A stretch of 64,000 bases of DNA, from assembly GCF_017814975.1 (NCBI RefSeq), contig NZ_JAGIQA010000014.1:1-64000 (forward strand), given 5' to 3'. Under the pieces are notes generated by a model. The model saw nothing but the letters and a program-made list of their open reading frames with translations. It was not told where the DNA came from and did not search any database. This DNA comes from Cupriavidus consociatus (GTDB lineage Bacteria > Pseudomonadota > Gammaproteobacteria > Burkholderiales > Burkholderiaceae). The first letter of the stretch is position 1, and each line of letters opens with the position of its first letter. A program made the translations under genes and the position numbers. Of this stretch, positions 10,468 through 19,436 are shown piece by piece.

Positions 10468-11385
10468 TCAGTACACTTCCGGCACAAACATCTCTTGCGG
10501 TACCGGATGCCGCACGTAGTCCTCATGCCGCTCGCGCGCCGGCAGCACGATCGACGGTGCGTCCACGTCCTGGTAGGGCACCAGGCTGAGCAGGTGGTGG
10601 ATGCAGTTCAGCCGCGCGCGCTTCTTGTCGTCGGCCTGCACCACCCACCATGGGGCCTCGGCGATGTGGGTGCGCTCGAGCATGGTCTCCTTGGCCTTGG
10701 TGTAGTCCTCCCAGCGCCGCTGCGATTCCAGGTCCATCGGGCTGAGCTTCCATTGCTTGAGCGGATCGTGGATGCGGCTGAGGAAGCGCAGGCGCTGTTC
10801 GTCGTGCGTGATCGAGAACCAGTACTTGACGACCTGGATGCCGGAGCGCACCAGCATCTTCTCGAACTCGGGCACCGAGCGGAAGAATTCTTCGTACTGC
10901 TCGTCGTTGCAGAAGCCCATCACGTGCTCGACGCCGGCGCGGTTGTACCAGCTGCGGTCGAACAGCACGATCTCGCCTGCCGCGGGCAGGTGCGCCGCGT
11001 AGCGCTGGAAGTACCACTGGGTGCGTTCGCGGTCGTTGGGCGCGGGCAGCGCGGCCACGCGGCACACGCGCGGGTTCAGCCGCTGCGTGATGCGCTTGAT
11101 CACGCCGCCCTTGCCGGCGGCGTCGCGTCCTTCGAACAGGATCACCAGCTTGTGGCCGGTGGCCGCGACCCAGCTCTGCAGCCGCACCAGCTCGCCCTGC
11201 AGGCGGAACAGCTCGCGGAAATAGTGGCGGCGGCTGTCCTGCTCGGCCCCGTCGGGCAGGTGCACCGGGTCGCCGAAGGCTTCGCTGGCTTCGCGGTCGT
11301 CCAGCTCCAGTTCGATCTCTTCGTCGTAGTAGTCGGCCACTTCGTTGTGGATGCGCCGTACCAGCTCGGCCTCGCCCGGTCTCAT
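10468..11385 (-). CDS. ppk2: Polyphosphate kinase 2 family protein (305 aa)
   Basis: PPK2 enzymes transfer phosphate between polyphosphate and nucleotides, usually making GTP/ATP from GDP/ADP or ADP from AMP. The P-loop FEGRDAAGKGG is at about residues 84-94 and the Walker B/lid block FDRSWYNRAGVEHVMGFC begins near residue 142; both match PPK2. The start at 11385 is set by a strong AGGAGGAG; a longer frame to 11430 lacks support. The roughly 70-residue acidic N-terminal extension (many D/E, RIHNEVADYYDEEIELELDD) is typical of class I-like members. Nucleotide preference cannot be decided by eye. It stands alone; the next gene upstream is a flavoprotein on the same strand. Confidence 0.9.
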   Translation of the reverse strand: MRPGEAELVRRIHNEVADYYDEEIELELDDREASEAFGDPVHLPDGAEQDSRRHYFRELFRLQGELVRLQSWVAATGHKLVILFEGRDAAGKGGVIKRITQRLNPRVCRVAALPAPNDRERTQWYFQRYAAHLPAAGEIVLFDRSWYNRAGVEHVMGFCNDEQYEEFFRSVPEFEKMLVRSGIQVVKYWFSITHDEQRLRFLSRIHDPLKQWKLSPMDLESQRRWEDYTKAKETMLERTHIAEAPWWVVQADDKKRARLNCIHHLLSLVPYQDVDAPSIVLPARERHEDYVRHPVPQEMFVPEVY

Positions 11386-11464
11386 CTGCTCCTCCTGTCG
11401 GATACATCGCGGTCGCGCCGATGCTGGCACGCCAGTGTTGCAGCCGCGTGAACGCCTTCGCGCG

Positions 11465-12853
11465 CTATGCCGCCGGGTTGATGTTGTGGTTGTGGCGGAA
11501 CAGGTTGTCCGGGTCGTAGCGGCGCTTGACCTCGACCAGCCGTGCGAAGTTGGGACCGTAGGCGGCGCCGACGCGGTCGGTTTCTTCCTGCGTCAGGAAG
11601 TTCACGTAGACGCTGCCCAGCGCGAACGGCGCCGCGGCGCGGAATACTTCGCGGGCCCAGCCGATGCAGGCGTCGTCCTCGGCCGGCGTGTCCCAGCGCG
11701 CGTGCAGGTTCATGATGAACTGCGCATCGCGGTTGGCATAAGCGGTGGCGTCCGGCGCCACGCGGTTGGTCTGGCCGCCCATTGCGCCGACGAACACCTC
11801 GCATTGCGGCGACGGCAGCTTGCCGATCTGCTCGACCAGCATCGCGATCATGCCGTCGTCGAGGCCGTCGAAGTTATGCGATTTCCAATAGTTGCGCGCG
11901 CCCGGCGCCAGCAAGGGATCGAAGGCCTGTTGCCATGCCGTGAACGGCATCGGTCCGACATGCTCGCCATAAGGCGTGCCCAGCTTGCGCAGCGGCTCGA
12001 CCAGCGCGGGGCCATGCTCCGGCGGGCCGATATAGCAGATCGCCAGCGCCACGATCGGCTTGCCATGCGCCTCCGGTGGCAGGAACGGCAGTGGCGGGGC
12101 CTGGCGCAACACCGCCCAGACCGTCAATTCATCCGGCATCGACTTGAACTGCTCGCGGAAGGCCGGCAGCACGTTGGCAGCCTGCTCGAGTGGGTAGACG
12201 ATCAGGCCGCCATAGACTTCGGGGCCGACGGGGTGCAGCCGAAACTCGAACATTGTGACCACGCCGAAATTGCCGCCGCCGCCACGCAATGCCCAGAACA
12301 GGTCGGATTGCTCGTCTGCGCTGGCGCGCACCAGCTTGCCGTCGGCAGTGACCACTTGGGCCGAGACCAGGTTATCGACGGTGGTGCCGAACTTGCGGCT
12401 GAGCCAGCCGAAGCCGCCGCCGAGGGTCAGGCCCGCGACGCCGGTGGTCGAGTTGATGCCAAGCGGCGTGGCCAGCCCGAAGGCCTGCGCCTCATGGTCG
12501 AAGTCTCGCAGCGTGGCGCCAGGTTCGACCCAGGCGCGCTGCGCCCCCGGATCGACGCGCACCGAGCGCATCGCCGACAGGTCGAGCACCATGCCGCCAT
12601 CGCAAATCGCCAGCCCGCCGATATTGTGGCCGCCGCCGCGTACCGCCAGCAGCACGCCGCGCTCGCGCGCAAAGTTGACCGCGGCGATCACGTCGGCGGC
12701 GCCGGCGGCCTGCACGATCAGCTGCGGCCGGCGGTCGATCATTGCGTTCCAGATGCGGCGGGCTTCATCGTAGGCCGCGTCGTCGGGCTGCAGCAGCCGG
12801 CCGCGCAATTGCGCTTTCAGTGATTCGACATGTTCTTGCGATAACTGGCTCAT
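11465..12853 (-). CDS. FAD-linked oxidase of the berberine-bridge type (462 aa)
   Basis: The N-terminal half is an FAD-binding PCMH fold: RGGGHNIGGLAI (about residues 77-88) is the segment whose His is covalently attached to FAD in this family, and LTLGGGFGWLSRKFG (about 130-144) contacts the isoalloxazine. The last 30 residues (RYDPDNLFRHNHNINP) are the BBE domain. Such enzymes oxidise alcohols, sugars or amines with O2; the substrate here is unknown. There is no signal peptide, so it is cytoplasmic. The start at 12853 has GGGAG nine bases upstream. It lies 79 bases upstream of ppk2 on the same strand, which may be chance. Confidence 0.85.
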   Translation of the reverse strand: MSQLSQEHVESLKAQLRGRLLQPDDAAYDEARRIWNAMIDRRPQLIVQAAGAADVIAAVNFARERGVLLAVRGGGHNIGGLAICDGGMVLDLSAMRSVRVDPGAQRAWVEPGATLRDFDHEAQAFGLATPLGINSTTGVAGLTLGGGFGWLSRKFGTTVDNLVSAQVVTADGKLVRASADEQSDLFWALRGGGGNFGVVTMFEFRLHPVGPEVYGGLIVYPLEQAANVLPAFREQFKSMPDELTVWAVLRQAPPLPFLPPEAHGKPIVALAICYIGPPEHGPALVEPLRKLGTPYGEHVGPMPFTAWQQAFDPLLAPGARNYWKSHNFDGLDDGMIAMLVEQIGKLPSPQCEVFVGAMGGQTNRVAPDATAYANRDAQFIMNLHARWDTPAEDDACIGWAREVFRAAAPFALGSVYVNFLTQEETDRVGAAYGPNFARLVEVKRRYDPDNLFRHNHNINPAA

Positions 12854-13095
12854 GATCTGTCTCCCGATGCGGGTTGGAACCATCGGACGACGCGCGGCTG
12901 CCGGGGGTGCAGGAAGATGGCCACGAGGACCGATGACTTCACCATTTAAGGCAGGCCCCCGCCGAATGTAAACGCGGCATCAACCGCGACGTTTGGCGCG
13001 CCTCGCCCAAGTGCCGCAACGCGATCATGGCGCCATGCCCGCCTATCATGGAAGCACTGCCGGCACCGTGCCAACCTGCGCCGACCGGCTGTGCA

Positions 13096-14208
13096 ATGGA
13101 CACAACCAGCCCCCCTCCCCTGTTCCTGTGCGGCGACGTGATGACCGGGCGCGGCATCGACCAGATCCTGGCGCATCCCAGCCAGCCGCTGCTGCATGAG
13201 TCGTATGTGCATTCGGCGCTCGACTATGTGCGCCTGGCCGAGCGCAAGGCGGGCCCGATCGCGCGTCCCGTGGCGCCGGCGTATCCATGGGGCGATGCGC
13301 TCGCCGAGCTCGATCGTCGCGGCGCCTGGCCGCGCATTGCCAACCTGGAAACGGCGATCACCACCAGCGACGACGCATGGCCCGGCAAGGTGGTGCATTA
13401 CCGCATGCATCCGGGCAATGTCGATTGCCTGCAGGCGGCGGCCATCGACTGCGTGGCACTGGCCAACAACCATGTGCTCGACTGGGGACGCGCGGGCCTG
13501 GCCGATACGCTGGCGGCGCTCGATGCCGCGCAGATCGCGCATGCCGGTGCCGGCCCCGACGAGGACAGCGCAATGCGGCCGGCGTGGCTGCCCCGGCCGG
13601 GCGGCGGCCGCGTCGGTGTGTTTGCCTTCGCCATGCATGATTGCGGCACACCCGCGGCATGGCGTGCCACCGCCGGCCACTCCGGCGTGAATTTGCTGGA
13701 TGACTGGTCCGCCGCCTCGTGCGATCGCATCGCCGCGCGGATTGGCAAGGACAAGCGTGCCGGCGACCTCGTGGTGGCATCGATCCACTGGGGTGGCAAC
13801 TGGGGCTACCACATCGATCCGGCGCAACGCGCCTTCGCGCATCGGCTGGTGGAACGGGCCGGCGTGGATATCGTGCACGGACATTCCTCGCACCATCCGC
13901 TCGGCATCGAGCTGCATGCGGGCAAGCCCATCCTCTATGGCTGCGGCGACTTTATCAACGACTACGAGGGCATCGGCGGCTACGACGACTACCGGCCGGA
14001 CCTGGCGCTGATGGTCTTCGTCGGCTTCGATGCGGCGGGCAACGCAGACCTGCGGCTGGTGCCGCTGCGGCGCAGCCATTTCCGGCTCGAATATGCGGGC
14101 GAAGTCGACATCGCATGGCTGCTGGCGATGTTCGCCTACGAAGGACGCTCGCTCCGCACGCGGGTCGAGCGCAGCGCGCTGCACGAACTGCGCCTGTCGG
14201 CGGCATGA
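13096..14208 (+). CDS. CapA family protein, metallophosphatase-like (370 aa)
   Basis: This belongs to the PGA_cap/CapA family, named after poly-gamma-glutamate capsule synthesis but widespread and often of unknown role. Family blocks are present: FLCGDVMTGRGID near the N-terminus, NLETAIT, then VALANNHVLDWG and, late, HGHSSHHPLGIE and YGCGDFINDYE, which supply the predicted metal ligands of a calcineurin-like fold. No signal peptide is visible, so it is probably cytoplasmic. No PgsB/PgsC capsule genes are near, so a capsule role is not supported. The start is uncertain: in-frame ATGs at 13027, 13048 and 13096 all lack a clear Shine-Dalgarno; 13096 is chosen because the conserved fold starts at once after it. 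Confidence 0.8.
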   Translation: MDTTSPPPLFLCGDVMTGRGIDQILAHPSQPLLHESYVHSALDYVRLAERKAGPIARPVAPAYPWGDALAELDRRGAWPRIANLETAITTSDDAWPGKVVHYRMHPGNVDCLQAAAIDCVALANNHVLDWGRAGLADTLAALDAAQIAHAGAGPDEDSAMRPAWLPRPGGGRVGVFAFAMHDCGTPAAWRATAGHSGVNLLDDWSAASCDRIAARIGKDKRAGDLVVASIHWGGNWGYHIDPAQRAFAHRLVERAGVDIVHGHSSHHPLGIELHAGKPILYGCGDFINDYEGIGGYDDYRPDLALMVFVGFDAAGNADLRLVPLRRSHFRLEYAGEVDIAWLLAMFAYEGRSLRTRVERSALHELRLSAA

Positions 14209-14221
14209 CGCCGGCGCCATG

Positions 14222-14250
14222 AAAAAAGCCCGCCTGCACGGCGGGCTCTT
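14222..14250 (-). terminator. Terminator for the 51-aa gene (minus strand)
   Basis: Read on the minus strand, GAGCCCGCC and GGCGGGC form a stem followed by six T. The plus-strand side has no comparable T run, so it mainly serves the minus-strand small gene. Confidence 0.82.
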
Positions 14251-14277
14251 GCGGCACGCAGCGCCAGGCTGCGGTGC

Positions 14278-14433
14278 CTAGTGGCGGTGAATCATATGGT
14301 CGAACCATGTGCGCACCGACTGCTCCTGCTGCTGCAGCAGCGTCGGGTTCTTCTCGCGCATGATCCAGATGACAAAGGCGGCGCAGGCGACCAGGGCGAT
14401 CAGCGCCAGTGCCGTGATCAGTGCGGCAGTCAT
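14278..14433 (-). CDS. Small single-pass membrane protein (51 aa)
   Basis: An AGGAGG sits six bases before ATG 14433, and a strong terminator follows the stop, so this short frame has its own full set of signals. Residues 3-24 are a hydrophobic helix (ALITALALIALVACAAFVIW) with MREK straight after it, then a Gln-rich stretch (LLQQQEQS) and a tail RTWFDHMIHRH. The topology is probably N-out/C-in, with a short cytoplasmic tail. I do not recognise a named family. It lies convergent with capA. Confidence 0.75.
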   Translation of the reverse strand: MTAALITALALIALVACAAFVIWIMREKNPTLLQQQEQSVRTWFDHMIHRH

Positions 14434-14720
14434 AGCAACCTCCTGTAAGCGACTGGTTGCACCTTCAGTGTAGGTCGGAACGCGCGCGATGCGGATGCCT
14501 GCAAAAGCAGGAAGGCCAGCCGCATTGGCTGGCCTTCCGGTATCTCAAGTGCCACGTGAGTCGGTTCCGTGTAACGCTTCCACAGTTTGCTGGTCCGCTT
14601 CTGCATTCACTGCCCGAGACTAGCTCTCTCGCCCATCCTGCGGCACCCCAGGACATATCTGCAGGATAGTACAAATTCGGGCGCGGGGAAGCTCTCGCTC
14701 GGGTGCCGATCAGGTTCCGC
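14434..14720. other. Intergenic region of 287 bases
   Basis: This holds the promoter side of the 51-aa gene and the tail side of the fapA-like gene. The only clear structure is a perfect 12-base-pair hairpin at 14510-14538, listed separately. No credible coding frame was seen. Confidence 0.6.
14510..14538. repeat. Perfect 12-bp stem hairpin without a T run
   Basis: GGAAGGCCAGCC and its exact complement GGCTGGCCTTCC are separated by GCATT. There is no U tract on either side, so it is not a standard terminator; it could be a processing or protein-binding element in the leader of the 51-aa gene. Confidence 0.7.
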
Positions 14721-16334
14721 TCACGTCACCGCAATTCGGTCGTCGACCAGGCGGATCTGGCCACCGGGCTTGTCTTCCATCACCTTGAGCACGCGATTGC
14801 CCACCTGCAGCGTGACGCCGCCATGGATGCGCCGTGCCACGTCAATGACGGCGTCGGCGGCGGGCTGCATCTGCTGGCCCAGCTCGGCCAGGCGGCCTTC
14901 CAGTTCGAACTGGTCACGCGAGAGCTTGAACAGCGTGGCACGCGCCTTCTCGCGCAGGTCGCCGACGGCCTTTTCCGGATGCCTGGCAAAGAATGCGACC
15001 AGCTGCTTGACCTTGTTCTGCTCTTCCAGCAGCCTGCGGCGGTCGGCCTCGAGCGCGGCGCGTTGGGCGTCGGCATAGGGGTTCACTCCCACCTGCACGC
15101 TGGTGGCACTGCCGGCAGGACTGCCGAGCACCGCGGCGCGCACCGCCAGCATGGCGCGCGTGCGCCCGCCGCTGATGCTGCCCTGCACGCCGGTGCCGCC
15201 GACCACGATGCGCGCGCCCGCGGCCACGTCGCTCTGGCGGATGCCGCTGTCGACGGTCACCTCGGTGCCGGCCTCGACCACGGCGTTCTCGATGAAGCGC
15301 GCCTTGACCGCGCCCTTGCAGCGCACGCTGGCGCGGCTGATGCCGCCGTCGGCACGGCCGCTCTCGGCCTTGCCGATGATGCCGCCCTTGACCACGACGT
15401 TACCGCCGGCGTCGATATCGGCAGCTTCGATAGTGCCCTCGACCAGCACGTCGCCGCTGACGCGCACCGACATGCCGGTGCGGATATCGCCCGTCACGCG
15501 CAGCGTGCCGTCAAAAGCGACGTTGCCCGAATGCAGGTCGACTGCCTCGACCTGCACCACCGGGCTGACGGCGATGCCATGCACGCCGGCCACTGGCGCG
15601 CCGGCGATCACGGCAACCAGCAGGTCGGGGTCGTCTGGATCGGCGGCGGCGCCGGTCAGGCCCTCGGCAAAGGGCGGATCGTCCATGGGATCGGCGGCAA
15701 TGGGCTTGCCGAACACGTCCACGCCGTCATGGCCGGGCACCGCCGGAATGCGGCGCATCAGCGGCGTGCCGGGGCTGACCAGCAGCAGGTTGCCGAGGTC
15801 GCGCAGGTCGACGCGGGCATCGTCTTCATCGGATTGCACCGGCTTGCGCGGTTGCAGCAGGTTGACAAAGCGCGCCGGCTCGCCCTGGCGCGGCGCCACG
15901 CCAGCGGCGATGGTGCGCAGCTCGCAGCGGCCTTCGGCCAGCGCGGCGTCGAGCGCCAGCACCTGGATCGGCGCCGCCACGCCGCGCCCGGCGACGGCGC
16001 GACGGATATCGTCCCCCGTGACCGGGCGGCCGCCTTCGGCCGGCAACAGCGTGAGCCGCACCGCCAGGCCGTCGTCCGTGATATCGAGCTCGAACGCGCC
16101 ATCGACCAGTACGCCGATGGCGGCGTCGATCTCATGCTCGGCGCGCTGGCATTGCTGCAGGAACTGCGCGACCGCGCGTGCGTCCAGCCTGGCGCCGGCC
16201 CAGCCGTGGCTGTCCAGGCATTGCTTCAGGCTGGCGTGATCCGGCGCCAGCCTGCCCGGCTCCGGTGTGTAGCGTGCATGCACCTGCTCGCCTGGCTCGG
16301 TCAACTCCAGGCGCAAACCCGACTCGTGCCTCAT
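14721..16334 (-). CDS. FapA family protein (DUF342, 537 aa)
   Basis: The central part (about residues 170-400) is the FapA/DUF342 beta-solenoid core: a run of short strands with repeated V-x-G-x-V patterns such as VSGDVLVEGTIEAADIDAGGNVVVKGGIIG. The C-terminal 150 residues are a charged coiled coil (RRRLLEEQNKVKQLV). FapA-type proteins are cytoplasmic polymer-like scaffolds; some members are linked to cell-surface and motility functions, but this one has no informative neighbour. The frame stays open to 16607, but the first 90 residues are Arg/Pro-rich and unlike the family. ATG 16334 has AGGGGA just upstream and ATG 16364 is a weaker alternative. Confidence 0.8.
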   Translation of the reverse strand: MRHESGLRLELTEPGEQVHARYTPEPGRLAPDHASLKQCLDSHGWAGARLDARAVAQFLQQCQRAEHEIDAAIGVLVDGAFELDITDDGLAVRLTLLPAEGGRPVTGDDIRRAVAGRGVAAPIQVLALDAALAEGRCELRTIAAGVAPRQGEPARFVNLLQPRKPVQSDEDDARVDLRDLGNLLLVSPGTPLMRRIPAVPGHDGVDVFGKPIAADPMDDPPFAEGLTGAAADPDDPDLLVAVIAGAPVAGVHGIAVSPVVQVEAVDLHSGNVAFDGTLRVTGDIRTGMSVRVSGDVLVEGTIEAADIDAGGNVVVKGGIIGKAESGRADGGISRASVRCKGAVKARFIENAVVEAGTEVTVDSGIRQSDVAAGARIVVGGTGVQGSISGGRTRAMLAVRAAVLGSPAGSATSVQVGVNPYADAQRAALEADRRRLLEEQNKVKQLVAFFARHPEKAVGDLREKARATLFKLSRDQFELEGRLAELGQQMQPAADAVIDVARRIHGGVTLQVGNRVLKVMEDKPGGQIRLVDDRIAVT

Positions 16335-16600
16335 GAGTCCCCTGACATTGTTGCGGAGCTGCATGGCGATCGCCCAAGGCGGCCTGCCCGCGCTGGCGGA
16401 CAACGAACGCGTTCCCGGACCGCTGGCGCTCCACTTGTTATCGAACCATGACCATCGGCAGCGGAAGGGCGAAACTTGAGCGAGCAACGGTCCCCGCCGA
16501 GGTGGGGTGGGCCAGATCATCAGCGGATGGCCTCGCCGGACTTTTCGGTAAACTGTCGGCATTTCCGGGACGCGCCGCGTCCCGCAGCCTTGCAGTCCCC

Positions 16601-17467
16601 ATGTCAAATACCCACGAAATCCGCCCCGGCCAGTCCATCGAGCTGCTCAAGGAACTCCATATCCTGACGCGCGACGGCAAGATGAACCAGGACAGCCGGC
16701 GCAAGCTCAAGCAGGTCTACCACCTGTTCCAGTTCATCGAGCCGCTTCTGCAGCAGGTCAAGGATGAGCGCGGCCGCGTCACGCTGGTCGACCATGGCGC
16801 CGGCAAGTCGTACCTCGGCTTCATCCTGTACGACCTGTTCTTCAAGGCATTGAAGGACGATTCGCATATCTACGGCATCGAGACGCGCGAGGAACTGGTG
16901 AAGACCTCGCAGGCGCTGGCAGCGCGGCTGGGCTTTCCCGGGATGTCGTTCCTGAACCTGTCGGTGGCGGACTCGATCACCTCGCCAAAGCTGCCGCCGA
17001 CCGTCGACGTGGTCACCGCGCTACATGCGTGCAATACCGCCACCGACGATGCCATCCGCTTCGCGCTGGCCAAGCGCGCGCAGCACATCGTGCTGGTGCC
17101 CTGTTGCCAGGCCGAGGTAGCCAGCGTGCTGCGCAAGCACAAGGGCAAGCTGCTGGCGGGCAATCCGCTGACCGAGATCTGGCGCCACCCGCTGCATACG
17201 CGTGAATTCGGCAGCCAGGTGACCAATGTGCTGCGCTGCCTGCAGCTGGAGGCGCATGGCTACCAGGTCAGCGTGACCGAGCTGGTGGGCTGGGAACACT
17301 CGATGAAGAATGAGCTGATCATCGCCCAGTACAAGGACCTGCCGCGCCGGCGCTCGGCGGAGCGGCTGCAGAACGTGCTGGAAACGCTGGGGCTGGAAGA
17401 GATGAACGAGCGTTTCTTCACTGTCCCGGTATCGGACACACGGGCCGAGCCGGCCGAGCCGGCGTAA
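16601..17467 (+). CDS. Class I SAM-dependent methyltransferase (288 aa)
   Basis: A Rossmann-type methyltransferase fold is suggested by VTLVDHGAGKSYLGFILYDLF (about residues 59-79, motif I with the glycine loop), IYGIETREELV (acidic end of strand 2), then VVTALHACNTATDDAI and HIVLVPCCQAEVAS. The H-A-C-N and PCCQ blocks resemble the Methyltransf_32 group, in which the substrate is mostly unknown. Start ATG 16601 was chosen because the upstream in-frame residues from 16448 are low-complexity; no good Shine-Dalgarno is seen. It runs convergent with the DUF1415 gene, with one base between the stops. Confidence 0.82.
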   Translation: MSNTHEIRPGQSIELLKELHILTRDGKMNQDSRRKLKQVYHLFQFIEPLLQQVKDERGRVTLVDHGAGKSYLGFILYDLFFKALKDDSHIYGIETREELVKTSQALAARLGFPGMSFLNLSVADSITSPKLPPTVDVVTALHACNTATDDAIRFALAKRAQHIVLVPCCQAEVASVLRKHKGKLLAGNPLTEIWRHPLHTREFGSQVTNVLRCLQLEAHGYQVSVTELVGWEHSMKNELIIAQYKDLPRRRSAERLQNVLETLGLEEMNERFFTVPVSDTRAEPAEPA

Positions 17468-17468
17468 G

Positions 17469-18062
17469 TCAGTCTTTCGCGGGCGGGTTCTTGCCTTCGG
17501 CTTCGTCCTCGCCCGCCATCCAGCGCCGCCAGCCCGCATGTCCCAGGCGGCGCATGGTTGCCTGGTTGCGCTCGTAGATATCCGCCGCGTCCGGGAAGGC
17601 CGCCGCCGCGCGCGCGATGCTGTCCTCGCGCAGCAAGTGCAGGATCGGATACGGCGCGCGGTTGGTGTAGTTCTCGATATCGTCGGGCCCGGTCTCGGCG
17701 AACTGGTATTGCGGATGGAAGCTGGCGATCTGCAGCGTGCCTTCCAGGCCGAGGCTGCCGAGCAGGCGGTCGGCGAAGTACAGCAGGTCGTTGTAGTCGA
17801 GGAAATCGGCCACTGCGTCGGGCAGGATCAGCAGCGTGGTGTCGATCTTTGCAGGATCCGATTCCTCGAGCAGGCGCAACTCGCGCTCGAGTTCTTCCAG
17901 CACATCCGGCGCTTCGGTTGCCGTGCTGACCGCGTAGCGCACCTGCTCCTTCACATAGACGCTCTTGGCAAAGGGACACAGGTTCAGGCCGATCACCGCG
18001 CGTTCCAGCCAGTGGCGGGTGGCGGCGATGACTGCGTCTGCGGATGTGGCGGCAGAAGACAT
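17469..18062 (-). CDS. DUF1415 family protein (197 aa)
   Basis: The protein matches DUF1415, a conserved proteobacterial family of unknown function. Signature stretches are HWLERAVIGLNLCPFAKSVY near residue 17, DYNDLLYFADRLL near 89 and IASFHPQYQFAE near 112, followed by the RAPYPILHLLREDSI block. It is a soluble cytoplasmic protein of normal length. One Cys in NLCPFA is conserved in the family as I know it and might be functional. It is divergent from the flavoprotein gene at 18165 and shares a 102-base promoter region with it. Confidence 0.85.
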   Translation of the reverse strand: MSSAATSADAVIAATRHWLERAVIGLNLCPFAKSVYVKEQVRYAVSTATEAPDVLEELERELRLLEESDPAKIDTTLLILPDAVADFLDYNDLLYFADRLLGSLGLEGTLQIASFHPQYQFAETGPDDIENYTNRAPYPILHLLREDSIARAAAAFPDAADIYERNQATMRRLGHAGWRRWMAGEDEAEGKNPPAKD

Positions 18063-18164
18063 GGTGGCAATAGCTTGGACAATACGGGGGAAGCCGTCAT
18101 TCTAGCGCTGCCGCAGGCTCTATAATCCGCGGCGGAAACACCCTTTGCCCTTGCCGAACGCCCC

Positions 18165-19436
18165 ATGTCCCTTACCCCTCCTCCTCCAGCCAACGCCAAT
18201 CGGCCTGACGTCGCCATCATCGGCGGCGGTCCGGCCGGCCTGATGGCTGCCGAAGTGCTGGCGGCGCAAGGTGCCAGCGTCGCGGTCTATGACGCGATGC
18301 CGTCGGTGGGGCGCAAGTTCCTGATGGCCGGCAAGGGCGGCATGAACCTCACGCATGCGGAACCGGAACCGGCCTTCCTCGGCCGCTATGGCGCCCGTGC
18401 TCCACAGATCACGCCGATGCTCGCGGACTTCGGCCCGCAGGCGCTGCGCGAGTGGGTGCACGGCCTTGGCATCGACACCTTCGTCGGCAGCTCGGGCCGC
18501 GTTTTCCCGACCGACATGAAGGCCGCGCCGATGCTGCGTGCATGGCTGCACCGGCTGCGCGAGGCCGGCGTGCAGTTCCATATGCGGCATCGCTGGCTCG
18601 GCTGGCTGGGCTGTGACGAAGGCGCGCCGCATGCGCTGCGATTTGCCACGCCGCGGGGCGAGGCATCCGTGTCCGCGCGTGCCGTGGTGCTCGCGCTCGG
18701 CGGCGCAAGCTGGGCGCGGCTGGGATCGGATGGCGCGTGGGTGCCGCGGCTGGCTGGCCGTGGCGTCGATATCGCGCCGCTGCGCCCCGCCAATTGCGGC
18801 TTCGATGTGGCATGGAGCGAATCGTTTGCCGATCGTTTCGCCGGCACGCCGCTCAAGCCGGTGGCGATTGCATTGACCGATCGCGACGGCAACGCGCACT
18901 ACCGCCAGGGCGAGTTCGTCATCAGCGCCACCGGCATCGAAGGCAGCCTGGTCTATGCGTTGTCGGCGCCGATCCGCGACCGGATCGAAGCCGACAGAAG
19001 CGCGGTGATCCACCTCGACCTGCTGCCCTCGCACACCGCGGAACAGGTCGGCAACGAAGTGAACCATCCGCGCGGCTCGCGTTCCCTGTCGAGCCATCTG
19101 CAAAGCCGGCTCGGCATTACCGGTGTCAAGGCCGGTCTGCTGCGCGAATGCCTGACGAAAGATGCGATGCAAGATCCCGGCACGCTGGCCGTGTCGCTGA
19201 AGGCGCTGCCGCTGCGACTGCTGCGGCCGCGGCCGATCGACGAGGTCATCAGCAGCGCGGGGGGCGTGCGTTTCGAGGCGATGGATGAACGCCTGATGCT
19301 GCGCGCGTTGCCAGGCGTCTTCTGCGCGGGCGAAATGCTGGACTGGGAAGCGCCCACCGGCGGCTACCTGCTGACGGCATGCTTTGCCAGCGGGCGCACC
19401 GCGGCGCTGGGCGCCGCGGCGTATCTGCAGGCCTAG
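18165..19436 (+). CDS. HI0933-like flavoprotein, TIGR03862 type (423 aa)
   Basis: An N-terminal FAD-binding Rossmann motif is clear: VAIIGGGPAGLMAAEVL (about residues 15-31), then GRKFLMAGKGGMNLTHAE, the signature of the HI0933/YhiN-like flavoproteins, and FCAGEMLDWEAPTGGYLL near the C-terminus, which closes the FAD site. The family is predicted to be an oxidoreductase acting on unknown substrates. The last four bases (19433-19436, CTAG) are shared with the stop of the convergent flavoprotein gene. Confidence 0.87.
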   Translation: MSLTPPPPANANRPDVAIIGGGPAGLMAAEVLAAQGASVAVYDAMPSVGRKFLMAGKGGMNLTHAEPEPAFLGRYGARAPQITPMLADFGPQALREWVHGLGIDTFVGSSGRVFPTDMKAAPMLRAWLHRLREAGVQFHMRHRWLGWLGCDEGAPHALRFATPRGEASVSARAVVLALGGASWARLGSDGAWVPRLAGRGVDIAPLRPANCGFDVAWSESFADRFAGTPLKPVAIALTDRDGNAHYRQGEFVISATGIEGSLVYALSAPIRDRIEADRSAVIHLDLLPSHTAEQVGNEVNHPRGSRSLSSHLQSRLGITGVKAGLLRECLTKDAMQDPGTLAVSLKALPLRLLRPRPIDEVISSAGGVRFEAMDERLMLRALPGVFCAGEMLDWEAPTGGYLLTACFASGRTAALGAAAYLQA

